A DNA stretch of 64,000 bases from Spirosoma terrae (GCF_010435915.1 NZ_JAAFZH010000018.1:85264-149263); one strand, 5' to 3'; counted from the first letter of the stretch, positions 43,004 to 52,287 are shown. Notes: generated from the letters alone by a model not told the origin. Translations and numbers: made by a program.

Positions 43004-44704
43004 ATGATCACCGAATCGCAAGTCACCGAATTGAACCGTTTTAGCCGTACGTTAACTCAGGAAATCAGTAATCCGGCCGCCAAAGCTATGCTTTACGGGG
43101 TAGGACTAACTGAAGACGACATGCAGAAACCCCAGATTGGCATCGCCAGCACGGGTTACGAGGGCAACACGTGTAACATGCACCTGAACGGCCTGTCAGT
43201 ATACGTAAAGCAGGGAATTCAGGCCAATGGTCTGGTCGGTTTGATTTTTAATACAATCGGTGTATCGGATGGTATGACTAACGGTAACGATGGTATGCGT
43301 TACTCATTACCTAGCCGCGATTTAATTGCCGACTCGATTGAGTCAGTGGTTTCGGCCCAATGGTATGATGGTCTCGTAACGGTAGTGGGTTGCGATAAAA
43401 ATATGCCCGGAGCCCTGATGGCGATGGCGCGTCTCGAACGTCCAAGCATCATGGTCTACGGTGGTACCATTCGCTCCGGCCACTATAAAGGTCAGAAACT
43501 GGATATTGTATCCGCCTTTGAAGCGCTTGGAAAACGTTACGCCGGAAATATTTCCGATGAAGACTACGAAGGCGTTATTAAAAATGCCATTCCTGGTGCT
43601 GGTGCCTGCGGAGGCATGTATACAGCCAACACAATGGCCAGTAGCATCGAAGCTATGGGACTAAGTCTTCCTTTCAGCAGTAGCTATCCGGCCACACACG
43701 AAGGGAAACAGGAAGAATGTAAAAAAATTGGTGCGGCCATGCGTCTGCTTCTGGAACGTAACATTACGCCCAAAGACATTATCAGCCGCCAATCGCTCGA
43801 AAATGCTTTCACCGTTGTGATGGCACTTGGCGGGTCGACCAATGCGGTTCTGCATTATCTGGCTATTGCCCGTTCAGCAGGCATTCAGTTAACCCTCGAC
43901 GAAATTCAGGCCATAAGCGATCGCGTGCCGCTATTGGCTGACCTTAAGCCTAGTGGTAAATACTACATGGAAGATATGCTGGCTATTGGTGGCGTTCCGG
44001 CCGTGATGAAATACCTCTACGAGCAGGGTATGATTCATGGCGATTGCCTTACCGTAACGGGCAAAACGGTAGCCGAAAATCTGGCCGAAGCACCTGATCT
44101 CGATTTTGATAGCCAGAAGATCATTTTTCCGACTAGCCAACCCATCAAGAAAACGGGTCATATCCAGATCCTTCGTGGAAACCTTTCTCCTACCGGTTCT
44201 GTAGCTAAGATTACGGGTAAAGAAGGCGAGCGTTTTGAAGGCGTTGCGAAAGTATTCGAGGATGAGGGCGAAATAATCAATTCATTGTCGAGAGGAGAAA
44301 TACTGGCCGGTCAGGTGCTCGTTATACGTAACGCTGGCCCTAAAGGTGGCCCCGGTATGAGCGAAATGCTGAAACCCACTTCCGCTATTATGGGAGCCGG
44401 ATTAGGCGATAAAGTAGCCCTAATTACGGACGGGCGCTTTTCCGGTGGAACCCATGGTTTTGTGGTCGGACACGTAACGCCCGAAGCCTACGAAGGTGGG
44501 CCTATTGCCCTGGTTAAGGACGGCGACAAAATCACCATCGACGCTATCGGTCGCGAGCTAACCTTACACGTGTCCGACGAAGAATTGGCTTATCGCAAGA
44601 GCGAATGGAAGCAGCCAGCACCACGCTTTACGAAAGGCGTACTGGGCAAATACATACGTAACGTAAAATCAGCCAGCGAAGGCTGTGTAACGGACGAAGA
44701 TTAA
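43004..44704 (+). CDS. ilvD: Dihydroxy-acid dehydratase
   Basis: The 566-residue IlvD/Edd enzyme catalyses the third common step of valine, isoleucine and leucine-precursor synthesis. Iron-sulfur cysteines are seen at C57 (GYEGNTCNMHLNGL), in VGCDKNMPGALMAM, and in GAGACGGMYTANTM. Other blocks are TDGRFSGGTHGFVVGHVTPEA and RNAGPKGGPGMSEML. Length and motifs are canonical. It is the first gene of ilvD-ilvB-ilvN-ilvC, preceded by a palindrome shared with the leuA leader. Confidence 0.95.
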   Translation: MITESQVTELNRFSRTLTQEISNPAAKAMLYGVGLTEDDMQKPQIGIASTGYEGNTCNMHLNGLSVYVKQGIQANGLVGLIFNTIGVSDGMTNGNDGMRYSLPSRDLIADSIESVVSAQWYDGLVTVVGCDKNMPGALMAMARLERPSIMVYGGTIRSGHYKGQKLDIVSAFEALGKRYAGNISDEDYEGVIKNAIPGAGACGGMYTANTMASSIEAMGLSLPFSSSYPATHEGKQEECKKIGAAMRLLLERNITPKDIISRQSLENAFTVVMALGGSTNAVLHYLAIARSAGIQLTLDEIQAISDRVPLLADLKPSGKYYMEDMLAIGGVPAVMKYLYEQGMIHGDCLTVTGKTVAENLAEAPDLDFDSQKIIFPTSQPIKKTGHIQILRGNLSPTGSVAKITGKEGERFEGVAKVFEDEGEIINSLSRGEILAGQVLVIRNAGPKGGPGMSEMLKPTSAIMGAGLGDKVALITDGRFSGGTHGFVVGHVTPEAYEGGPIALVKDGDKITIDAIGRELTLHVSDEELAYRKSEWKQPAPRFTKGVLGKYIRNVKSASEGCVTDED

Positions 44705-44753
44705 CGTAACGCAACAACAAACGGAATACGACCTTAAAACATCAAGTATTATC

Positions 44754-46520
44754 ATGGAAGCAATCGCCAGCACCATTCTGGAAACGCCTGAGGCAGCTCC
44801 GGCGCCAGCAGCATCTACCACGGTCCCGAAACTCATCTCGGGCTCAGAGGCTCTCATGATGTCTCTTGTCGCCGAGGGCGTAGATACCATTTTTGGCTAT
44901 CCCGGCGGAGCTATTATGCCGGTCTACGATGCGCTTTATGACTTTCAGGACCGAATCAATCACATTCTGGTCCGACACGAGCAGGGCGCTGGCCATGCCG
45001 CCGAAGGTTACGCTCGCGTAACGGGTCGGGCAGGCGTATGTCTCGTTACGTCAGGTCCCGGCGCAACTAACCTCGTCACGGCAATTGCCGATGCCCTGAT
45101 CGACTCTACACCTATGGTGTGTGTTGTGGGACAGGTAGCCAAAAAATTACTGGGCACCGACGCTTTTCAGGAAGCTGACGTAATGGGTGTTACGATGCCA
45201 ATTACCAAATGGAACTATCAGATCACCAATGCCGATGAAGTAGCGGACGTCATTTCGAAAGCGTTCTACATCGCGCAATCAGGCCGTCCGGGACCTGTCC
45301 TGATCGATATTACGAAAAGCGCGCAGCAGGAGCTGATGACCAAGCCGTTCGTTTATGAGCGTTGTCAGAGTGTTATTAGTTATCGGCCTCGTCTGGTGCC
45401 TAAACACGAACAGGTCGAAACTGCAGCACAGTTAATCAATAACGCTAAAAAGCCGTACATCCTGGCCGGGCACGGCGTTCAGATTGCCAAAGCGGAAGCC
45501 GAAATGCTGGCCTTTGTCGAGAAAACAGGGATTCCTGTTGCCACTACGTTGCTAGGGCAGTCGACAATTTCTACCGATCACCCCCTGTATGTTGGCTGGT
45601 TGGGTATGCATGGTAATTACGGACCAAACGTAATGACCGATCAGGCAGACGTAATTATTGCCATTGGTATGCGGTTCGATGACCGCGTAACGGGCGATGC
45701 CAGCAAGTTCATCAAGCAGGCGAAAGTTATTCATATAGAGATTGACCCCGCCGAAATTGACAAAATCATTCGTGCCGATGCCCCCGTTGTTGGCGATGCC
45801 AAAGAAGTGTTGAAAGCGCTGCTCCCACTCGTTGAGCCCAATGATCATACCGTTTGGCGGAATGAGTTCCGGAAGTACGACGCCATCGAAAACGAAGCCA
45901 TTACGGTGCCTGCGCTGACAACACCAGAAGGCAAAATCAGAATGGCAGAAGTGATCGATCTGGTATCGAAGAAAACAAACGGAGAAGCTATTCTGGTCAC
46001 CGACGTTGGGCAACACCAGATGATGGCTTCGCGCTACTACCAGTTCCGTCGCCCTAACAGTCTGGTTACGTCGGGCGGTATGGGTACAATGGGATTTGCT
46101 TTGCCAGCCGCTTTTGGTGCTCAGGTAGGCGCTCCAGATCGGCAGGTCGTAGCCGTAATTGGCGATGGCTGTTTCCAGATGACACTGCAGGAATTGGGAA
46201 CAATCGTTCAGAATAAACAACCGGTCAAGGCCATCATCCTGAACAACAACTTCCTGGGCATGGTACGGCAGTGGCAACAATTATTTCATCAGCGCCGGTA
46301 TTCATTTGTCGAACTCCAGAACCCCGACTTCATTACGATTGCTAAAGGCTTTGGTATGTCTGGCTTAACCTGCGACGTCCGAGAAAGTCTGGCCGATGCC
46401 ATCGACACGATGCTTAATCACGACGGCCCATTCCTACTGGAAGTCATTGTTGAGAAAGAGGAGAACGTATTTCCGATGGTCCCGGCAGGCACCAGTGTTT
46501 CGCAGATCAGATTGAAATAA
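44754..46520 (+). CDS. ilvB: Acetolactate synthase large (catalytic) subunit
   Basis: The 588-residue thiamine-diphosphate enzyme joins two pyruvates, or pyruvate and 2-oxobutyrate. It has the catalytic Glu in HEQGAGHAAEGYARVTGRAGV, the segment VTSGPGATNLVTAIADAL, and the ThDP/Mg motif IGDGCFQMTLQELGTIVQNKQPVKAIILNN. An Ala/Pro-rich N-terminal extension (about 25 residues) precedes the conserved SGSEALMMSLVAEGV. It is 49 nt downstream of ilvD; its regulatory subunit follows. Confidence 0.95.
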   Translation: MEAIASTILETPEAAPAPAASTTVPKLISGSEALMMSLVAEGVDTIFGYPGGAIMPVYDALYDFQDRINHILVRHEQGAGHAAEGYARVTGRAGVCLVTSGPGATNLVTAIADALIDSTPMVCVVGQVAKKLLGTDAFQEADVMGVTMPITKWNYQITNADEVADVISKAFYIAQSGRPGPVLIDITKSAQQELMTKPFVYERCQSVISYRPRLVPKHEQVETAAQLINNAKKPYILAGHGVQIAKAEAEMLAFVEKTGIPVATTLLGQSTISTDHPLYVGWLGMHGNYGPNVMTDQADVIIAIGMRFDDRVTGDASKFIKQAKVIHIEIDPAEIDKIIRADAPVVGDAKEVLKALLPLVEPNDHTVWRNEFRKYDAIENEAITVPALTTPEGKIRMAEVIDLVSKKTNGEAILVTDVGQHQMMASRYYQFRRPNSLVTSGGMGTMGFALPAAFGAQVGAPDRQVVAVIGDGCFQMTLQELGTIVQNKQPVKAIILNNNFLGMVRQWQQLFHQRRYSFVELQNPDFITIAKGFGMSGLTCDVRESLADAIDTMLNHDGPFLLEVIVEKEENVFPMVPAGTSVSQIRLK

Positions 46521-46524
46521 CGGC

Positions 46525-46580
46525 GTGTCGGGTTTACACTCGACACCCTTAAAATCGTATCGGGTTTGGGAGCCCGACAC
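46525..46580 (+). other. Alternative hairpins in the ilvB-ilvN spacer
   Basis: GTGTCG (46525-46530) can pair with CGACAC (46541-46546). The longer GTGTCGGG (46525-46532) can instead pair with CCCGACAC (46573-46580). The two folds exclude each other. They occupy the 68-nt gap between the two acetolactate synthase subunit genes. Functional meaning is unproven. Confidence 0.35.
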
Positions 46581-46588
46581 CACGAAAT

Positions 46589-47122
46589 ATGACAACATAC
46601 ACCATTTGCATATTCACGGAAAATACAATCGGACTGCTGAACCGCATCACGATTATTTTTACCCGTCGACGTATCAATATTGAGAGTCTTACCGTATCGG
46701 AAACCGAACGGAAGGGCGTTTCCCGCTTCACAATCGTGATCAAACACGAATCGCGCGAAGAAGTAGAAAAGCTGGTTCGGCAGATTCGTAAGATTGTGGA
46801 AGTGATGGCCGTATTTGGCTATCTCAACGATGATATTGTGTATAACGAAATCGCTCTTTTCAAGATTTCTACGCAGTTAGGCAGCAAACCGCTCGATATT
46901 GAAACAATCAACAAGCAGTACAAAGCCTGGGTTGTTTACTGGGGCCTCGACTACGTAGTGATCGAAAAAACGGGCGACGACAAAGAAATTTTCGAGTTTT
47001 TTGCTTACCTCAAGCAGTACGAGATTCTGGAATTTGTACGTTCTGGACGCGTAGCCGTAGGCAAAACCGAGAAGGGACTGGTCGAATATTTACCAGAGGC
47101 CGAATGGGCTTATTATTTGTAA
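46589..47122 (+). CDS. ilvN: Acetolactate synthase small (regulatory) subunit
   Basis: The 177-residue regulatory subunit has an N-terminal ACT domain (YTICIFTENTIGLLNRITIIFTRRRINIESLTVSETE) that would bind valine or another branched-chain amino acid. A C-terminal domain follows (IALFKISTQLGSKPLDIETIN ... ILEFVRSGRVAVGKTEKGL). Length is normal for the family. It is required for full activity and feedback control of the large subunit. 45 nt separate it from ilvC. Confidence 0.92.
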   Translation: MTTYTICIFTENTIGLLNRITIIFTRRRINIESLTVSETERKGVSRFTIVIKHESREEVEKLVRQIRKIVEVMAVFGYLNDDIVYNEIALFKISTQLGSKPLDIETINKQYKAWVVYWGLDYVVIEKTGDDKEIFEFFAYLKQYEILEFVRSGRVAVGKTEKGLVEYLPEAEWAYYL

Positions 47123-47167
47123 TAGTGTTTAACCCCCATAATACGAGAGTACCAAAACCAATTAAAC

Positions 47168-48211
47168 ATGGCAACGATTAATTTCGGAGGAGTAGAGGAG
47201 CAAGTGGTAACGCGGGAAGAGTTCCCGCTCGAAAAAGCGCGTGAAGTACTAGCCAATGAAACCATCGCCGTAATCGGCTATGGCGTACAAGGCCCAGGTC
47301 AGTCGCTCAACATGCGCGACAATGGTTTCAACGTCATTGTTGGACAACGTAAAGGAAAAACCTATGACAAAGCCGTTGCCGACGGCTGGGTTCCAGGCGA
47401 AACGCTGTTCGAGATCGAAGAAGCGCTGGAAAAAGGTACGATCATTTGCTTCCTGCTTTCTGATGCCGCTCAGATTGAACTGTGGCCAACGGTAAAAGCC
47501 GCTCTTAAGCCTGGCAAATCACTGTATTTCTCGCACGGTTTTGGCGTTACGTATAAAGAGAAAACCGGCATTGTTCCACCAGCTGATGTTGACGTATTCC
47601 TGGTTGCACCGAAAGGGTCAGGTACGTCGCTACGTCGGTTATTCGTAGAAGGTAAAGGCCTGAACTCGTCATTTGCTGTTTATCAGGATGCATCGGGCAA
47701 CGCACGTACCAAAGCGATTGCGATGGGTATCGGCGTAGGTTCGGGCTATCTGTTCGAAACCGATTTCTACAAAGAAGTAACGTCTGACCTAACCGGTGAA
47801 CGCGGTACGCTGATGGGCGCTATTCAGGGTATTTTTGCCGCTCAGTACGAAGTGTTACGTGCCAACGGCCATAGCCCATCGGAAGCCTTCAACGAAACGG
47901 TTGAAGAGCTGACCCAATCGCTGATGCCACTTGTTGCTGAAAACGGTATGGACTGGATGTATGCCAACTGTTCAACTACCGCTCAGCGGGGTGCGCTGGA
48001 TTGGTGGAAGCCTTTCCGCGATGCTACCAAGCCTGTTTTCGAGCAGTTGTACAACTCGGTTAAAACCCAGGAGCAGGCCGAAATCAGCATTACCCGTAAC
48101 TCGCAGCCAGATTACCGTGAGAAACTGGAAGTTGAACTAGCTGAACTGCGTGATTCTGAAATGTGGCAGGCTGGTGCTGCTGTACGTTCGTTACGTCCAG
48201 AGCGTAGCTAA
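47168..48211 (+). CDS. ilvC: Ketol-acid reductoisomerase
   Basis: The 347-residue enzyme isomerises and reduces acetolactate and acetohydroxybutyrate with NADPH. Features: IAVIGYGVQGPGQSLNMRDNGFNVIVGQRKGK (Rossmann fold and cofactor loop), YFSHGFGVTYKEKT, the metal site DLTGERGTLMGAIQGIFAAQYEVL, and the C-terminal knotted domain ENGMDWMYANCSTTAQRGALDWW. It is the last gene of this ilv operon and has a strong terminator after it. Confidence 0.95.
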   Translation: MATINFGGVEEQVVTREEFPLEKAREVLANETIAVIGYGVQGPGQSLNMRDNGFNVIVGQRKGKTYDKAVADGWVPGETLFEIEEALEKGTIICFLLSDAAQIELWPTVKAALKPGKSLYFSHGFGVTYKEKTGIVPPADVDVFLVAPKGSGTSLRRLFVEGKGLNSSFAVYQDASGNARTKAIAMGIGVGSGYLFETDFYKEVTSDLTGERGTLMGAIQGIFAAQYEVLRANGHSPSEAFNETVEELTQSLMPLVAENGMDWMYANCSTTAQRGALDWWKPFRDATKPVFEQLYNSVKTQEQAEISITRNSQPDYREKLEVELAELRDSEMWQAGAAVRSLRPERS

Positions 48212-48225
48212 AATAAACGTATTTA

Positions 48226-48267
48226 GAATAAAAAGGGTCGCTGAATTCTCAGCGACCCTTTTTATTC
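48226..48267 (+). terminator. Strong terminator of the ilvD-ilvC operon
   Basis: The 19-nt arm GAATAAAAAGGGTCGCTGA (48226-48244) pairs exactly with 48249-48267 around ATTC. The GC core followed by TTTTTATTC is a normal intrinsic terminator, here with A/T extension pairing as well. It could also work in the reverse direction. Confidence 0.85.
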
Positions 48268-48431
48268 TCAGGTGACTCAAACAGTTATTGGCTTTTGTAT
48301 ATTGAACCCCTTCTACACGTAAAGCCGAAAACCGGCCGCAATAATTTTAGCACTAAAGTTAAATTTGAAACCAGGATTAGAACTAAATCTTTATTGAGCC
48401 GTGAATTAACCCGTAAACAATTTCAGGGTTG

Positions 48432-48464
48432 ATCTTTGACAAAGTTTAGAACTTTGTCAAAGAT
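48432..48464. repeat. Perfect 15-bp inverted repeat of two ATCTTTGACAAAG-like palindromes
   Basis: ATCTTTGACAAAGTT (48432-48446) pairs exactly with AACTTTGTCAAAGAT (48450-48464) around TAG. Each arm also contains an 11-nt near palindrome (CTTTGACAAAG; CTTTGTCAAAG). It lies in the 335-nt gap between ilvC and the AT-rich island, in which nothing else but the ilvC terminator was recognised. Confidence 0.55.
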
Positions 48465-48546
48465 GATGGTTGAGTGATCTGGTAGACTTTACAAACTTAT
48501 TCACCCAACAATATTAACCTTATTTAACGCTAGAAACACGCAATCA

Positions 48547-49008
48547 ATGGTCTTTCAATACGTATCATTCAGTATTTCTATCGGCTTTATTTCATTCATG
48601 GTCGGGATGACAATAAATGCTTTTTTACGGAAAACAGAATTCTATAAAGCTACTTTATCAAGCCTTAATTTCATAAAAAGTGAACGGTTAAACAAAGCTA
48701 TTGGATTAGCTGGTTTTAAGTGGATTATAAAAAACACTTTCTTAAAATTTTTCAATCAAAAATTAAAACTAAATAGAAAGGCTGAAAAATCAGATTTGTA
48801 TAAACTTCGAGAAGAAATGACAATTTCTGAAATAGATCATCTAATCGGATTTATCTTTGTAAGTATTTTTGCAGTAGTGAAATTCTATAATCATAATTTC
48901 CTGTTTGGCCTAATCATTATGCTGGTAAACATCGTAATGAATTTATATCCCTCCTTATTACAACAAGAGAATAAAAGACGAATTGATAAGTTTTTGCAAA
49001 AGCTATAA
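48547..49008 (+). CDS. CrtO-like integral membrane protein (glycosyl-diaponeurosporenoate acyltransferase-like family)
   Basis: The 153-residue protein has helices near residues 3-25 (YVSFSISIGFISFMVGMTI) and 98-135 (LIGFIFVSIFAVVKFY; FLFGLIIMLVNIVMNLY). The end MNLYPSLLQQENKRRIDKFL matches the N-x-YP-x-LLQ-x-x-N-x-x-R pattern that I associate with the CrtO acyltransferase-like family. A real acyltransferase role is not established. The gene is much more AT-rich (about 20-30 % GC by eye) than its roughly 50 % GC surroundings, a sign of recent transfer. It opens the island at 48.5-54 kb. Confidence 0.5.
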   Translation: MVFQYVSFSISIGFISFMVGMTINAFLRKTEFYKATLSSLNFIKSERLNKAIGLAGFKWIIKNTFLKFFNQKLKLNRKAEKSDLYKLREEMTISEIDHLIGFIFVSIFAVVKFYNHNFLFGLIIMLVNIVMNLYPSLLQQENKRRIDKFLQKL

Positions 49009-49130
49009 AGCGTTGACGTTTTGTACGAAGTTCAGTTTTCTCTGTTTTTATTCCCCTTTATGCCTAATCAGATAGGAAACCGTTAACAATACCAACAGCT
49101 CCAACTATCAGCGATTAAAATAGCCGACCT

Positions 49131-49138
49131 TATATTTG
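49131..49138 (+). promoter_or_regulatory. Candidate -7 box upstream of the NAD(P)-binding protein gene
   Basis: TATATTTG fits TAnnTTTG and lies 88 nt before the start codon at 49227. No TTG was found at the expected -33 spacing. Confidence 0.3.
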
Positions 49139-49226
49139 ACTACAACAACCGCAGATTTGGCTACGAACCTCTCTCTATCCATGCAGACTTTTGCAGAGCA
49201 ACTCAGCAAAAGAAAAAGATAGAAAA

Positions 49227-50126
49227 ATGAACATTACGATCACAGGTTCGTTAGGGCACATCAGTAAGCCACTTACCCAACATTTAGTAAAAGAAGGTCA
49301 CTCCGTTACAGTTATAAGTAGCAACCCCGAAAAACAAGAAGAGATTACGGCTATCGGGGCTATTCCGGCAATCGGCTCGTTAGAGAATGTGGACTTTATT
49401 ACCTCCTCATTCACCAATGCAGACGTAGTATATTGCATGATTCCACCAGCAAACTATTTTGACCATACCCTTGATTTGACAGCTTATTATCTGAGACTTG
49501 GCCGAAATTACGTGGAAGCCATTAAACAATCGGCCGTAAAACGGGTAATTAACCTTAGCACGATTGGCGGGCATTTGAGTCAAGGAAACGGTATTCTTAA
49601 GGGCGCTCATTACGTAGAGAATCTGCTAAACGAGTTACCGTCTGATGTCTCCATTACGCACATACGCCCAACTGAGTTTTACTACAACTTATTACCACAA
49701 GTTCATTCTGCAAAGATTAACGGGTTTATTGCTTCTAACATAGGCAATGAAGTTGTAAATTCCTGGGTTTCACCAGTAGACATTGCCCGTGCGATTGCAG
49801 AAGAGATAACTACGTCGTTTGATGGAAGAAAGGTTCGCTACGTAGCCAGCGAAGAGCTTACCTATAATGAGTTGGCCGCGACTTTGGGAAAAGCAATAGG
49901 CAATCCTGACTTAAAATGGTTGTCAATAACCGACGAACAAATGAAAGATGGATTAGTATCAGTAGGTATGAACCCTGGTATTGCCGCTGGTTTAACTGAG
50001 ATGTATGCTGCGATTAACAGTGGGCTATTGTATGAAGATTACAATTTGCACAAACCAACAAATTATGGCAAAATAAAGATGAAAGACTTTGCCAATGATT
50101 TTGCATTAGCTTACAACAAACTGTAG
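49227..50126 (+). CDS. NmrA-like NAD(P)-binding oxidoreductase
   Basis: ATG 49227 begins MNITITGSLGHISKPLTQHLV, putting the Rossmann GxxGxIS motif at the N-terminus; an ATG 12 codons upstream adds a lysine-rich leader without support. The 299-residue protein resembles atypical short-chain dehydrogenases of the NmrA/HSCARG type: VTVISSNPEKQEEI, DVVYCMIPPANYF, VKRVINLSTIGGHLSQGNGILKGAHYVENLLNELP, and a C-terminal Glu-rich helix. Such proteins sense or use NAD(P)H, often quinones. An AraC-type regulator gene starts 10 nt downstream and probably controls it. Confidence 0.8.
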   Translation: MNITITGSLGHISKPLTQHLVKEGHSVTVISSNPEKQEEITAIGAIPAIGSLENVDFITSSFTNADVVYCMIPPANYFDHTLDLTAYYLRLGRNYVEAIKQSAVKRVINLSTIGGHLSQGNGILKGAHYVENLLNELPSDVSITHIRPTEFYYNLLPQVHSAKINGFIASNIGNEVVNSWVSPVDIARAIAEEITTSFDGRKVRYVASEELTYNELAATLGKAIGNPDLKWLSITDEQMKDGLVSVGMNPGIAAGLTEMYAAINSGLLYEDYNLHKPTNYGKIKMKDFANDFALAYNKL

Positions 50127-50136
50127 TAAAAAAAGC

Positions 50137-51042
50137 ATGAAACCGCACAGATTTAAAACAATTAGCGAATACCACCGATTCAGAGGCTTACCTAAACCTG
50201 AGCACCCATTGGTTAGCGTTATAAATTTTGAATCTATAACTAACCTCAGTGCCGATGAGCCTAAACATATTGTTCAGGATTTTTATGCAATAGTCCTCAA
50301 AAGAAATATCAATTGTAAAATGAAATATGGTCAGCAGGAAGCTGACTTTGATGAAGGAACCATGTTCTTTCTTTCGCCAGGACAGGTCTATTCCATACAG
50401 GGTAAAGGGGCACTAACCCATACAGGCTGGTTGCTGCTTATCCACCCTGACTTTTTCTGGAACACTTCTTTAGCAAACACAATCAACCAGTACGACTATT
50501 TTAGTTATTCTGTAACAGAAGCGTTGTATCTATCAGAAAAGGAAGAAATAACGATTACATCGGTTCTACGAAATATTGAACAAGAGTATCATTCAACGAT
50601 CGATAAGTTTAGCCAACCTGTTATTGTGGCTCACTTGGAACTACTGCTGAACTATGCTGATCGGTTTTACCACCGTCAGTTTATTACAAGAAAAATGGCA
50701 AACCATAAGCTATTAACGCGATTAGAAGAGCTATTGAAAGACTATTTCGACAGCAACTATCTGAAAGAAAAAGGCTTACCAACCGTACATGAAATCGCAC
50801 AGTCATTGAATGTATCGCCAAACTATTTAAGTGGTTTATTAAAAGTACTGACTGGGCAAAGTACACAGCAACACATTCATGATAAGCTGATAGAAAAAGC
50901 GAAGGAAAAGTTATCAACAACTGATTTATCCGTGAGTGAAATTGCCTACGAATTAGGTTTTGAACATTCGCAGTCATTCAGCAAATTATTCAAGATAAAA
51001 ACGCAAATGTCTCCATCAGACTATAAGCAGTCTTTTAATTGA
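50137..51042 (+). CDS. AraC family transcriptional regulator (paralogue A)
   Basis: The 301-residue protein has an N-terminal cupin-like sensor (YGQQEADFDEGTMFFLSPGQVYSI, LIHPDFFWNTSLA) and two C-terminal helix-turn-helix motifs (LPTVHEIAQSLNVSPNYLSGLLKVLTG; LSVSEIAYELGFEHSQSFSKLFKIKTQMSPSDYKQ). It is very similar throughout to the regulator at 53123-54031 (same FSQ-x-I, RFY-x-RQFITRK, TQQHIH-x-KLIEKAKE blocks). It probably regulates the NmrA-like gene directly upstream. Its codon use is AT-rich. Confidence 0.88.
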   Translation: MKPHRFKTISEYHRFRGLPKPEHPLVSVINFESITNLSADEPKHIVQDFYAIVLKRNINCKMKYGQQEADFDEGTMFFLSPGQVYSIQGKGALTHTGWLLLIHPDFFWNTSLANTINQYDYFSYSVTEALYLSEKEEITITSVLRNIEQEYHSTIDKFSQPVIVAHLELLLNYADRFYHRQFITRKMANHKLLTRLEELLKDYFDSNYLKEKGLPTVHEIAQSLNVSPNYLSGLLKVLTGQSTQQHIHDKLIEKAKEKLSTTDLSVSEIAYELGFEHSQSFSKLFKIKTQMSPSDYKQSFN

Positions 51043-51492
51043 TAAATAACGGGCAAAGGAAGCCACCATACTGATAAAGTATTGCCGAAAAGGCGAAAGA
51101 TAGGCGCTTATTCAACCTTTGCACTTACCAGAACAGCAATATTCAGTGCTAACTACTTCTCACCTCACGCGAAAGCGCCCGCATTTTGGCGAGGTGAGCT
51201 GCTTTATCCCAAGAGCCATTTCTATACACTCTATCTGGTCTTAAAACATCGTATACTACTGACAGCAGGACAGGTCTATACTACCATTTTATTGCCTGAC
51301 TACGTACCAATCCCCTCCCCAACAATTCATAGAAAGTACTGAACGTATCGATTACCCAGTAAGCGCTCTCCCTTTTTTACACTACGTTACTTTTTGGCTA
51401 CAACGTTGCGACTTTTGATTACATCCGTCTACCCATATAGGCAGAACTTTGTGTTATCAAACGATCAGCCAATAGCTTAGATAAGTAAACCA
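51043..51492. other. 450-nt intergenic region with one hairpin
   Basis: No convincing gene is present. CTCACCTC (51159-51166) pairs with GAGGTGAG (51191-51198), extended by CGC/GCG inside. An 86-codon frame across this region has no family signature and crosses the hairpin, so it was not accepted. The region separates the two AraC modules. Confidence 0.4.
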
Positions 51493-52278
51493 ATGGATTT
51501 AAAAAATAGTACCATCCTGATTACAGGAGGAACCAGCGGAATCGGTTTGGAACTAGTAAAACAACTAACCGAAGAGGGAGCCACGATTATTATTACCGGG
51601 CGTAATCTTGAGGCACTAAACAAGACCCAAAAGCTATTCCCCGACGTACACACCTTCCAGAGCGATGTAAGCAATCCAGGTGACATCAAGAAACTGTATA
51701 AAGAGGTTACCCAACAGTTTCCCCAACTGAATATCATTATCAATAACGCAGGAGCCATGCGGTTGATAGATCTGCAGGACCAATCAATGGACCTGGAAAA
51801 TATTACCCGCGAAATCAACACCAATCTCTCTGGCACCATCCAGATGGTCCACCAGTTTTTACCGCATTTGGTAAAGCAGAAATCCGCAGCAATCGTCAAT
51901 GTTTCATCCGGTATTGCCTTTATGACTTATTCATCAGCGCCGGTTTATAGCGCCACAAAAGCTGGCGTGCGTGCCTATACGTTAGCACTACGTATGCAAT
52001 TGGAGGCAACCAATGTGAAAGTGTTTGAAGTAATTCCGCCGGGCGTCAACACGAACCTTCAGAACGAGTGGAAACTGCAGCCGAACCCCAGTCAAATGAT
52101 GGACGTCGATAAAATGGTACGTGTTGCCGTTGATGGGCTTAAAAATGACACATTAGAAATTAAGCCATTCTTAATCAACGTAATCAAGGCCATGAGTCGA
52201 ATTGCACCAGGATTGATCATGAAATTTGGGCATCGGGATTTCGTAAAGTTCAAAGAAAAAAACACCGTTAATCGCTAA
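51493..52278 (+). CDS. Short-chain dehydrogenase/reductase (DltE-like)
   Basis: The 261-residue classical SDR has TGGTSGIG at the N-terminal cofactor site, NNAG (INNAGAMRL), catalytic Ser in VNVSSGIAF and Y-x3-K in YSATKAGVRAY. LEATNVKVFEVIPPGVNTNLQ follows the active site. The best resemblance is to DltE-like oxidoreductases of unknown substrate. It starts a likely four-gene unit (SDR, DUF2147, DoxX-like, AraC) with 9, 26 and 2 nt gaps. Confidence 0.85.
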   Translation: MDLKNSTILITGGTSGIGLELVKQLTEEGATIIITGRNLEALNKTQKLFPDVHTFQSDVSNPGDIKKLYKEVTQQFPQLNIIINNAGAMRLIDLQDQSMDLENITREINTNLSGTIQMVHQFLPHLVKQKSAAIVNVSSGIAFMTYSSAPVYSATKAGVRAYTLALRMQLEATNVKVFEVIPPGVNTNLQNEWKLQPNPSQMMDVDKMVRVAVDGLKNDTLEIKPFLINVIKAMSRIAPGLIMKFGHRDFVKFKEKNTVNR

Positions 52279-52287
52279 TCCCAGACA

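Noticed and set aside
45552..46280. A 242-codon frame opposite ilvB
   Set aside because: Antisense shadow of a canonical acetolactate synthase gene; His- and Cys-rich sequence with no family signature.
51082..51342. An 86-codon frame between the first AraC gene and the SDR gene
   Set aside because: No recognisable domain, crosses an inverted repeat, and composition does not look coding.
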